Assembly: GCF_019649055.1 (NCBI RefSeq) | Contig: NW_026570282.1 | Location: 372,001-436,000 of the forward strand | Length of the DNA stretch: 64,000 bases | From: Paramacrobiotus metropolitanus | Taxonomy: Eukaryota > Tardigrada > Eutardigrada > Parachela > Macrobiotidae | Direction of reading: 5' to 3' | Shown: positions 55,501 through 64,000 of the stretch, piece after piece | Layout: each line of letters opens with the position of its first letter | Position numbering within the stretch: position 1 is the stretch's first letter | The notes under the pieces: generated by a model | Told to the model about the DNA's origin: nothing | Databases searched by the model: none | Seen by the model: only the letters and a program-made list of their open reading frames with translations | Position numbers and translations under genes: made by a program

Positions 55501-58057
55501 GTTCCGTTAATATTCGTGAACATCGTGCTACGGAAGCATTCACACGATCAGCGTAAAATGTACTTTCAGTGATAGTGTAAAATACGGGAGGGATATACTC
55601 ATGTCCATAAGGACCTCCCTTTTTATACTCGTTCAACCTTTTGCCTTGTTGACTGTTCCAGAAGGAATTTCCCTTCCGCCATACCATCTGTTCTACAAAC
55701 CCATCGTATTGTTTTTGAACGTTGGCCTTAATATCGTCAGGGCAAATACGCGGTATAGTATGCTTGTCATCGCAGCTAAAATTCTTACATTCGCCATACG
55801 AATGGAAAAAATCACAACATTTCGGGCAAAATAATTTTCCGTTATTCAATCTGTAACTGTCGAAATCTATGTATTTCGGATGTACCTTTTTACTTACGTC
55901 GAAAGTTTTGCGATTGTAATATTTCGTGTGGTCACGCTTACGCAAATTACAGCGATATCGCAAAGAATAAGGTTCAGTGCTGCGCGCACTATCGGGCGTG
56001 TAACTGCGGTACGGCTCACGGTAATATGTCCGATCGCTCTCGGACGAGTGATTGCGAATTTCCCGGTAATGTGAACGCTCCTTTTCATTACTGTAAGTAC
56101 TTTCACGCGAGTAGGGACGGTGTTGTGAACGATACCGTTCTGTACGTGCACGGTCACGGTCTGCACTGGGCGACCGGCGCTCTCTGTAATGTTCACTGCG
56201 TAAGTCATTGCGGCGCGGGCTGGATGACCGGCGGTTATCTGAATCGCTGGAATCACAGTAATATTTGTGGCGATGGTTGCGATAATGTTGTGCATTGTCG
56301 GAGGTTGAATTGGGACTGAATGCGCGTCCAGTTTGGTGCGTACGCTCAGTGGCCGCACCTCTTCGCTGTGTATTCCCAAGCATCATGTTCTGTTCTGCAG
56401 CTCTCTTTAACTGGGCGTTAGTATCTGTAATTTTGCAAGCCGGTTGGGGAAGGAATACAGGCTGGACAGCAGACGTTGTTCTTGGGCTGTATATGATTAA
56501 TTTCGGCAGGGAAGACGCGCTGGCAAGCTTATCTTTACAGTGTTATAATATAGACGGCTATGTTAATAAATCTGCTGAGATTCCACTGAACTGTTGGACC
56601 GAGACCAGTAATGTTTTCTCTGAGCTCAGGCAGTCTCTTGTGTACTGCAGGGTGCAGACCAGGACGTTTTGGCGCGAGCAGACCAAGGCGGCACAGTGGC
56701 GCCGGGTGAACAACGTTAATGTAACGGCCAACGAGAGCACAAACAATTAATTTCAACAAATTTTACCAGTTAATGTAAGCGCACGTAATTTTAATATTGT
56801 TACAAAATGATGGCATTAGAACACGTGTTAAAATTAATGTAATCTTCGCGAATGTAAATCTAGTGCAAGAAAACAGCAAAATTTGCAAAAACAGTGTTAA
56901 TATATGCGCACTGGATGTTTTAGATATTAAGACCGAATAAGGCAAAATTCACCGGTTACAAATTGCACAGTCAAAACTCACGAAGGAACCTCCACTGGTT
57001 CTTGTGGGAAGTTGCGATGGTATATAAATCGCTGATATAGGCTGCAGGCGTCCAGGCGGTATGGTTCTTTACAGGAGCGCCATGTAACAGTGGCCTATCT
57101 GGCTACTGTTCTAGTGGGGTGGCGATCAGCCTTTACCACGATTAAACGGCTGTTGGTGTGAAGGTGGCACGGCCGGCAACGATGCTGGCCGAGGACGCTC
57201 TTACAGATGTAACGCAATTACACAGGTGGCTCCGATTGGGATGACGCTAGTTCATCCCAAGCGGTCAAACGCAACAACGTAACTCAAGGCATGTTTAATG
57301 ACAAGGGAATCAAGAACACAGCAAGGTTGTAAGCAAGGGTTTCAGCAAGAGGAACAATCAAGTAGATGCAAGCTGTAGCAAGCTGAGCACAAGACTGAAT
57401 TCTAGAAATTCAGGAGAAAGGAAACTAGCCGGTAACGGGGACACAAATTCATAACGCGATGGAATGAATCATAACTGGGCGGTCTTATCGTTCGTACAAA
57501 TACTATCGCTACAATATCTATACTGACTATATATAATGAATATAAAAAACGTTTTATTTCAAAAAATAATATTTTATTACAGACGATATGGTAGGCAGTT
57601 CTGTGCTCAAAAAGGTATTTTTGCCAATCGTGAATACGACACAGTGTGAGCAGTGGTACGATACTGCTGGCCGCCATCAGATCATACAGTCTGAGTTCCT
57701 TTGCACAGGATACCAATACGGTGGCCGCGACACTTGTCAGGTACGTAGTGATTTGATAACATTTCAGTCTACCATACCTATCAGGGATGCCTTGACTTGC
57801 GAAGAGCTAAAGAAGTTTAACAGGTTCTTTTCCAGGGTGACTCAGGTGGACCTTTAGTAAAAGAGATTCACGGCCGATGGAGCTTGATCGGTGTAATTAG
57901 CTGGGGTATGGGATGCGCTAGGGCCTATCTGCCCGGTGTCAGTACGTTCGTTCCCGTATACCACCAATGGATAGCCGACACAACTGGCGGTAGCGTAACT
58001 TTACCGGATTTTTTTAAGAAATATCAAACCAACTTTACGCTCACTACTTCGAAATAG
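52581..58057 (+). CDS. Secreted trypsin-like serine protease with Ser/Thr-rich pro-region
   Basis: Seven exons (52581-52702, 52808-53028, 53214-53361, 53436-53468, 53718-53992, 57583-57740, 57836-58057) give 392 residues. The signal peptide is in exon 1 ([16 protein letters not shown]). Exon 2 is a Ser/Thr-rich spacer likely to be O-glycosylated. The catalytic domain begins after a linking Cys ([16 protein letters not shown], cleavage expected between Arg and Ile). The triad is His171 in ITAAHCAY, Asp224 in ENDLALLKL and Ser322 in GDSGGPLV. The residue six before the active Ser is Asp (GGRDTCQGDSGG), predicting trypsin-like cleavage after Arg/Lys. Clip-type or other regulatory domains are absent. 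The acceptor of exon 5 is the second of two AGs; the first would put a stop in frame. Intron 5 (3.6 kb) is inflated by an antisense LTR element. Confidence 0.88.
54324..54755 (-). repeat. 3' LTR (in element orientation)
   Basis: 432 bp, near-identical to the copy at 57083-57513. The only difference noticed by eye is one extra A in GTGTGAAAGGTGGC. Confidence 0.92.
54995..56386 (-). CDS. RS-rich, Cys/His-motif protein of the LTR element
   Basis: A single uninterrupted 463-residue ORF inside the LTR element, starting at two adjacent ATGs (56386). Residues ~20-140 are dominated by Arg, Ser, Tyr, Asp and His in RS/RE-type runs ([18 protein letters not shown]), like SR splicing factors. Around residues 186-209 is a Cys/His cluster, [19 protein letters not shown] then SCDDKH, which could bind zinc but does not fit the classical retroviral CCHC spacing. 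Then comes a mixed region ([20 protein letters not shown]) and a Ser/Thr/Pro-rich C-terminus ending in basic [12 protein letters not shown]. The stop overlaps the first of three CGTGAGGGA-like boxes before the LTR. No polymerase motif is present; a Gag-like or RNA-binding role is a guess. Confidence 0.75.
   Translation of the reverse strand: MMLGNTQRRGAATERTHQTGRAFSPNSTSDNAQHYRNHRHKYYCDSSDSDNRRSSSPRRNDLRSEHYRERRSPSADRDRARTERYRSQHRPYSRESTYSNEKERSHYREIRNHSSESDRTYYREPYRSYTPDSARSTEPYSLRYRCNLRKRDHTKYYNRKTFDVSKKVHPKYIDFDSYRLNNGKLFCPKCCDFFHSYGECKNFSCDDKHTIPRICPDDIKANVQKQYDGFVEQMVWRKGNSFWNSQQGKRLNEYKKGGPYGHEYIPPVFYTITESTFYADRVNASVARCSRILTEQRQNLGTAKLFQPHTPYINNCVNDVTTSTVPNCSIDSETNITPQTKARMQLLEKLSHINADSTSTLCAPTQCRQDNEATAQSSQTLASVAVRHTDPEIPSTLSPRPAKRELTVDGLNSTLEYISNSPFYQMMFSNPHRLNIPTATLNFADTPKPSPRRRKNAENFRIP
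57083..57513 (-). repeat. 5' LTR (in element orientation)
   Basis: 431 bp, TG...CA boundaries, followed on the minus strand with no gap by the putative primer-binding site at 57082-57067. The flank after 57513 is ATAT, matching the flank before 54324. Confidence 0.92.
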
Positions 58058-58532
58058 AGCATAACTACATGTATTACGAAAAACGAAGTAAGCGATTAGT
58101 CGAAAGTGGCCCAACAGCACTGCTGCGATTGTTTTGTAATTTGTAACAGCTAGCGCTAGCTAACATTGCTGCGGTTGTTGCATTCACCTTAAAAAAAGTT
58201 CAACTTGAAAGGATTATTTAGAAAACGTTCACCACCTGCATTTTCTGAATAGGAAGTTGGGAACGTATACGAAATTTTGTATGATTTTCAAAATTTGTTG
58301 GATTACATAAGTTGACACAAAGTACACTGAGTTATATTAATGGCAACTGAAGCGAACATGAATACCCACGGGCCACAGTTGAATAAAACAAAAATCTTCC
58401 ACAGCATCAGCCAAAAAAATGGATCGATACGCTATAAACGCTATGAAGAGAATATAACAATTATTACTCGTACATGCAGGAGTATACACAATCTCTGCAA
58501 ATAAATGCAGTGACAGAAATTACATGAATCCA
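58058..58532. other. Convergent 3' ends, protease and SF3B2
   Basis: About 475 bp between convergent genes; no ORF of note. Confidence 0.4.
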
Positions 58533-61500
58533 TTAAAATTTGAATTCCTTGTGTTTCTTCTTGGAGCTATCGCTGGTGGTTTCTTTTTCTTGTTGCTTCT
58601 TCCTTTTGTTTGTCTAAAATTAATAAAATAATCAGCACAGTTATTCATTCATATTGTTCGGCATATCTTCTACATATCGCGTTTCCACTCTACCTGTCGA
58701 GCTGCATGTTCGGCCACCATATCACTGAAATCTTCTTTAGCCAGCTGACTGCGCTCTTCCCGTACACGTTGATCGTATCGCGCTTGGAGCGTTCGTTCGT
58801 CCAAACCTCGCTCCAAATCTAGCGGATCCAGCGCTACCTGAATGCCTTCTCCAGATTTTTTGGCTCCCTATTAAAAAAGGGAAAATCACAATTAAAAAAA
58901 TGCTAACCATAATGCATGCAAAATACTAACGCATTTATCACGATTCTATTCAATTAAATACTTAATCAACCATAAAGAAAAGTAAGCACTGTATAGATCC
59001 TAACATTTCGTAACTTACTCCAGGAAGCTCATAAACATGAGTAGATCCCATAACCGCGCCTCCAATCCGATCGACTTTCTTCTCCGGCAGCACAGTGTAC
59101 AGCTGCTGCACTTCATCGCTAGAAAAAACCGATAAGTTAGCTGAATGCTGGCAAATTCTTTCGCCATACCAAACAATGTGTACTTAGCTGCACACAGCAT
59201 AGCACAATTAATTTTCATAACACATCTTTCAGATAACTTACCCAGCTTCCATTTCCCGTTCAATTTTTCTTTTACGAAGCTCAATAGAGTCCGGCGTTTC
59301 TAATCCTGCTGGAACGGATGAAGCCCCGCCACTAGGCGTGATCAGCCTACAGGAAAAAGCTACGATGACTTTTGTAGTTCAAAACCCATCACCACATAAA
59401 TACTTTCCCTCCGAATAGCAAAAACGGCGACATTCAATAAACCATGAAAGTACATTTCGCTTACCCCTCAAGAGGCGTGGCTAAACCTGACTGATCGGGT
59501 TCAGTGGGGGTTTCTTCCGCGCCGCCCTCTTCCGGCTCGGCCTCTTCGTACTCTCCGACTTCCTCTTCAGCCTCCAGTTCACCCCAAGGGTCTTTTTCTA
59601 CGTCAGCTTCCGAAACAAGCACCTAATGTAAGCGTAACAGAGTTTGATTGATCTAATCTGCAAAAATGTCGGCAGTAGTTTCTCATACTGACCACTCCGG
59701 CGCCCAATGTCCCAAAAACATCACCGTACAGAGGACGACCAGTTTCATCCACAGGTGGTTTGCCCCACCCACCGGCATGATAGCCAAACGTGCATCCTTC
59801 GGGAATGGGAGCATTCAAGCCGGGAATTTTCAGATTCGGATACGATGGTGGCGGACCGTAGCGCTGCATGGCAATCAACCAGGGCGGTGGGTATTTCTGT
59901 GCATTCTGAAATAGAGACAACCAAATAGCTGATAATTTCATCAACGAATTGTGATACTTATATTTTAACTCCGGAAGCAGTCACTACCGATCAGATATTT
60001 CAATAATTCAAAAGTCCCAAAACTGATTTTTGCAGTTGCAAAAAAAAAGAAATATACTCTAAAATTGTTTTGAGAACCCAACAATTTCCCGGATATTTTT
60101 ACCGGGCCAACAGGCATCCCGAGGGCTATCCGAAGATCATCCGTCAGTTCACCAGGTTTCTTGTCCTTCAGTTTTGTTTCAAACTCTTTGCCCTAAAAAA
60201 AACAACGAACAGGAATAGAATTTTTGCAGACTGCGGTCAAGCGTACACTATGACGTACCTCGTAGTACAAATCACCATGATGCGTCATTTTCGGCTTGGT
60301 TTGCCAGCGGAAAAATGCATCGTGCAGTTTCTGGTAATCAATTTCAATTTTTCCCATTTTCGGACGGACCTTCTCCCTCATTTTAGCTTTCAAAGTCTTC
60401 GTGTCCTCTTTTTCCGCTACGGCCTGTCGCATTTCCATAATTCCCGTGCGTTTGATAAATTCCGGCAGACTGAAGGGAGGCTTTTCGAAACCACGTTTTC
60501 CTTGAAGGTATTTGCGCTTAAAGCACCAGTGTCTTGGCACGGAAACAGTGTTCCTTACAGACTAAAACAAGGGATACGTACTGTAGGTGTTATGTGTTAC
60601 CTTATACGTAACCGATTGTACAAATTTTCTCAAATCATTCATTTCAATTAAAGCTAGGCTGTTCCATTGCTGACTGGACGAATGCAACCTCCGTGTGTGT
60701 ATTAGTATCAATTTCCACTACATGTAAAAAACACACCTTCAACCAGACCAGTAGTTTAGGATCACTGGAAGTGACATCGTGCATTTCTACAACATCCGGT
60801 CTAGAGACAGTCTGCTTCAGCTCGGCCACGCTCATACGATTCATTTTCCGCAACTTTCGACGGGACATTTTGGCTTCGTCCTTCTTCTCTTCTTCCTCCT
60901 CGGCTAATTTAGGGACTTTTCGTAACGATACCTTAGCGTCCCCTTCTTCCGATTCCGTAGCGTCTTTATCAACACCGTTCTGAGCAGTCTCCAACTGCAT
61001 CAAGCGATTAAAAGGTAAATTAAGTCGATCATCTCGCCATTTGACCGAATACATAGATTTCTACACTTACACTGAAAGCTTCAAAGACCTTGCAGAAATA
61101 CGCATTAGTGGGATCTTTTGTATCCAGCGCTAGTCTCTCTTCCACGTACCTGAAAAAATAATAAAGAAATAAAAACCCGACGCGGAGTGTATTGGTTAAA
61201 TGGCACCATACTCGATATCCACTCCGTGATCGTCTTCAATTCCCGAATCTCTTGATACGGGTGAATCATCTTTTTTCGTTTTGCGCTGCTGCTGTCGCTT
61301 CTTTTTCTTGTTTCGTCGTCTCTGACGCGCGGCCTGTTGTCAAAAAGATACAGATGTTTCGATTAAAGCAAAGCAAAACCTAAGCCTATTGTACCGAACA
61401 ATATACATTTAACAAATTTCAAAACATTTTAGGAAAAGCGAATTTTCAAGACAACCAACCACTGTAAAGACACTTTCTTTACCTTATCTTTTGCTGATTC

Positions 61501-62281
61501 TTTTGAACTGCTGGGTTCCTCCTCTTCTTGATCCTCCCAGTTACTTTCACTGTCGTCAGCTGTTCCGGTCGCTGCTGCTCGAGGGGCAGATGAATCAGTA
61601 AAGGCTGTAAAAATTCAGATGACAAAATGTATAAATATGATAAACTGGGTATAAGATCATCCCTCACGTACACATATCTTCCTTAACACCCAGCTCCACA
61701 GCACGGTCCTTTTTCAGCTGGAACACGCGATCGAGTACCGCAGGAACCATTCCACGAGACGGCATGGCCCGTCGCGGTTGCATTTGCATGGGGAACGATC
61801 CGTCCGACGGTTGCATCCCCATTCCCGGCGGCCCACTGTGTGCCCCGGGGGGAGGAGGGAAATTGTGCCCCCCAAAACCCCCAGACTGTCCGAAGGGTGT
61901 CAGACCCGGTGGCGGACGCATTCCTGCTGGCATGGGCCCGGGCATCGGAGGTGGTCCCATGCCTGGAGGACGCTGCATGTCCATGGGCATCATCCCCGGC
62001 GGACGTGGGGGAAACATATTGGGGGGAGGGCGCATGGGGGTCATATTGGGTGGTGGGCGCGGCGGCGGATTGAACTGAGGGGGCCCGCCGGGCGGAGGCA
62101 TGCCGAGATTCGGAGGTGGGGCGTTCATTCCTGGCGGGGGCGGCATGGACATGGTGCCCGGGGGGCCGGGTTGCGGGGGCATCCCGGGGGGAGGGGGCCC
62201 GGGCATCCGAGGCATGCTGGGAAAGCCAGGAGGGGGAGGCATCATGCCCATCGGGGGGCCAGGTGGCGGAGGGGCCGACAT
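58533..62281 (-). CDS. SF3B2: SF3B2 (SAP145), U2 snRNP splicing factor 3b subunit 2
   Basis: Thirteen exons (62281-61672, 61604-61483, 61333-61212, 61149-61071, 60994-60737, 60561-60259, 60192-60103, 59905-59693, 59622-59465, 59346-59242, 59118-59019, 58867-58694, 58613-58533) give 804 residues. The N-terminus is a ~190-residue Pro/Gly/Met tract, then VLDRVFQLKKDRAVELGVKE. The conserved core follows: SRRKLRKMNRMSVAELKQ, SRPDVVEMHDVTSSDPKLL, SVPRHWCFKRKYLQGKRG, REKVRPKMGKIEIDYQKLHD, PPPWLIAMQRYGPPPSYPNL, FGYHAGGWGKPPVDETGRP, GLITPSGGASSVPAGLETP, YTVLPEKKVDRIGGAVMGST, KEDFSDMVAEHAARQ, ending KKKHKEFKF. SF3B2 binds SF3B4 and contacts pre-mRNA near the branch site. The N-terminal SAP domain of the human protein is not seen. 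Confidence 0.94.
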
Positions 62282-62881
62282 CGTGGCTTCTGCAGGGATT
62301 GGGAAAGATGGTCGCACTACCGCATAAATTATAACACAAGACTCGATCAGGGATTCAGAGAAGAGAGTGTGTCTTCCCAGCAGATAAGAATCGTATTCAG
62401 AGGAAGAACATACCAAGGTTCCTCAACGCCACGCTCAAAGCGTCACAATGATCTCCCGAAAAGGTAGTTCCAAAACTTACACAGTGAATACTAATCACAC
62501 TTTAAAATGGTAAAACGAACCAGTGCCACAATCTGCACAATTATCGAGGAAGTTATATCTGGATTCTGGAGTAGATCCGATTCCCAGTGTACGAGAACTT
62601 CGCAAACTAGAAAAATAAGATTACTGTATAAGAAAAGTTGAAAACGAAAACTTTTCGCTTTGCCGTTTGCTGCCTTGACGGCAGGCATTTGTGTTTGTTC
62701 CGTAGCTCTGCGCTCTGGCACGACTGTTACGTATAAAGCAACTTGCGTTTACAAGTTTACATAGCGTCCTCGCTGCCTGTTTCAACTGAAAACGTTATTG
62801 GAAACTTCATAAGAATTTTTGTGTGTTAGCGTTAGTATATTTTTCACTGGCTGCATACGCTTACGCGGCAACGTCCTTAAA
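62282..62881. promoter_or_regulatory. Shared divergent promoter region of SF3B2 and MRPL11
   Basis: The two start codons are 600 bp apart and point away from each other. No coding sequence is evident between them. A CCCTGCAG acceptor-like site lies 10 bases before the SF3B2 ATG, so a 5'UTR intron is possible. A bidirectional promoter is inferred from the spacing only. Confidence 0.4.
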
Positions 62882-64000
62882 ATGGTGGTCAAGAAGGCGA
62901 AAGGATACCGAAAGTTGGTTATGAAAGTCATCCATGGCCCGATCATGAAGACCAATATACCAGCAGGTGCCGCTGCACCAGGACCTCCACTAGGGCCGAT
63001 GCTTGGCCAGGTACAGTCCACTTTGAATTTTTCTTGGCTTTTTCGTTTTCTGGTTTCTAGGTATTGTTTATCATATTGCTTGGATGGTTAATTATTCAAT
63101 TCTCTCTGCAGCGTGGGTTAAACATTGCCGTATTTTGCAAAGATTTTAATGAGAAAACCAAAAATATTAAAGAAGGGCTTCCTTTGCCAACAAGAGTGAA
63201 GATAAACGTGAGTGCTGAAAATGGTGTTAGTATTTTTTACGTAGAGGCTGAATCTGTTTACTAAATTTTATGTTACTGAAAATCAGTATTTTGCTGACCA
63301 TAGTTTGTTTGTTGTTTCCCTTTGCAGCCTGATCGTAGTTACGAATTAACCATACATCGACCGACGCAGTCATATTTTATCCGTGCAGCTGCCGGGATTA
63401 ATCGCGGCGCAATGATGGGAAGTGAGTAATGATTAATCCAAATTTTTCAGTGACAAGATTCAACAGTGCATCTAGGAATTTTGATGAATCGTTGTAATAT
63501 AAAAATTGAATAATTAAATTGAAAAGTTGAATAATAAAATTAAATATAAAAATATGCTTATGCTAGAATGACAGGACATTCTGTGCATGGTATTTCTGGT
63601 GATACTGTACGTATGCGGTATGCCATTGAAATGGAGCTTGTGCTGTACAATTGTATACCTGTAGTCGCTTGTGCTGCCGATGTAAATCATGTAACAAATT
63701 GCACTTACTGACTACATTTGTATTCCGCAGCTAAGGAAACCGCGGGTAAAATAACTCTGAAGCACGTCTATGAGATTGCAAAAATTAAAAGCGAAGATCC
63801 TCCACTGGAGAACGTAGATTTAAAAGAGATCTGTGAAGATATTATTGACCAGTGCCGCCGAATGGGTGTGCAAGTTGTTCGGGATCTGGACGCCGAGGAA
63901 TATGGCAGATTCCTGGAAGAACGAAAGATTGTTGTAGCCGCTCAGCTCAAGGAACTTGAGGAAAAGAAACAAGCTAAAATGCTAAGAACAACGAATGCGG
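62882..64000 (+). CDS. MRPL11: MRPL11, mitochondrial ribosomal protein uL11 (3' end outside window)
   Basis: Four exons are visible (62882-63010, 63112-63207, 63328-63421, 63731 to beyond 64000). The sequence follows the uL11 family: [97 protein letters not shown], then [20 protein letters not shown]. uL11 forms the GTPase-associated stalk base of the large mitochondrial subunit with 16S rRNA. The N-terminus is short (about 30 residues before the GPPLGP loop), like human MRPL11. The coiled, Lys/Glu-rich C-terminus runs off the window while still open. Confidence 0.93.

Larger units (their letters stand above)
54324..57513 (-). mobile_element. Young non-autonomous LTR retroelement carrying one RS-rich ORF
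   Basis: Direct repeats 54324-54755 and 57083-57513 both start TGTAACAG and end CGCTACA (TG...CA ends) and are flanked by the four bases ATAT on each side, a target-site duplication. On the minus strand the sequence directly after the 5' LTR is TGGCGCTCCTGTAAAG, beginning with TGG as a tRNA primer-binding site should. Just before the 3' LTR is a purine-rich GTGAGGGA. The interior is about 2.3 kb with a ~0.7-kb leader and one long ORF (56386-54995). I see no reverse transcriptase, RNase H, protease or integrase. It must be mobilised by an autonomous partner elsewhere (inference). It lies antisense in intron 5 of the serine protease. Confidence 0.9.

Noticed and set aside
55894-56379. 161-codon minus-strand ORF in another frame of the LTR element
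   Set aside because: It overlaps the RS-rich ORF and its Thr/Ile/Val-rich repeats are simply the shifted reading of the same repeated codons.
56295-56750. 151-codon plus-strand ORF in the LTR element
   Set aside because: It is antisense to the element orientation set by the primer-binding site; it has no recognisable domain and overlaps the leader and the start of the RS ORF.
61778-62467. 229-codon plus-strand ORF and several Gly-rich plus ORFs
   Set aside because: They are antisense shadows of the Pro/Gly-rich first exon of SF3B2, whose frame is fixed by the downstream conserved exons.
1-64000. CRISPR arrays, rRNA genes, prophage or bacterial operons
   Set aside because: No regularly spaced repeats, rRNA signatures or bacterial-style gene packing were seen; the coding sequence is intron-rich and animal-like throughout.

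Overview
This window is nuclear DNA of an animal. Almost every gene is split by GT-AG introns, many of them only 50-150 bp long, and the gene set is metazoan: WDR82, FBXO31, PHAX, GRWD1, FAM185A, YEATS4, a zona-pellucida protein, SLC26 transporters, a GT10 fucosyltransferase, GNPDA, a trypsin-like protease, SF3B2 and mitochondrial MRPL11. The compact introns and AT-rich spacers suggest a small-genome invertebrate. The sequence alone does not fix the phylum; an ecdysozoan such as a tardigrade or small arthropod is only a guess. Nothing bacterial, organellar or CRISPR-like was seen.

Layout. 1-8 kb, plus strand: WDR82, FBXO31 and RRP36. 8-15 kb, minus strand: a 12-exon PX-BAR sorting nexin whose 3.8-kb intron 10 holds a separate same-strand gene for a single-pass membrane protein. 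16-22.6 kb, minus: two tandem SLC26 anion transporters with the same intron positions and phases. 24-27 kb, minus: a GT10 fucosyltransferase with a terminal-inverted-repeat element in its intron, then Cys-rich exons and a frameshifted C-type-lectin relic. 29-33 kb, plus: a secreted LRR plus ZP protein. 33-35 kb, minus: PHAX with a hAT-like MITE in an intron. 36 kb: a 517-bp inverted-repeat element. 37.8-39 kb, plus: a secreted single-LysM protein. 39.7-41.8 kb, plus: GRWD1. 42-43.8 kb, minus: FAM185A. 45-46.4 kb, plus: YEATS4/GAS41. 47.5-49.2 kb, plus: a protein with two Cys2His2-like modules. 49.9-51.4 kb, minus: glucosamine-6-phosphate deaminase. 52.6-58 kb, plus: a secreted trypsin-like protease with a young 3.19-kb LTR retroelement inserted antisense in one intron. 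58.5-62.3 kb, minus: SF3B2. 62.9 kb to the end, plus: MRPL11, cut by the window edge.

Many genes are nuclear RNA or chromatin housekeeping (WDR82, RRP36, PHAX, GRWD1, YEATS4, SF3B2), mixed with secreted or surface proteins; there is no operon. The most unusual item is the LTR element at 54324-57513. It has 432/431-bp LTRs differing visibly by one base, a 4-bp target duplication, and a primer-binding site directly after its 5' LTR. Its only long ORF encodes 463 residues with an RS-rich N-terminus and a Cys/His cluster, and no reverse transcriptase, protease or integrase.

All exon structures were assembled by hand from splice signals, reading-frame continuity and remembered family sequences. 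No alignment or database search was run.
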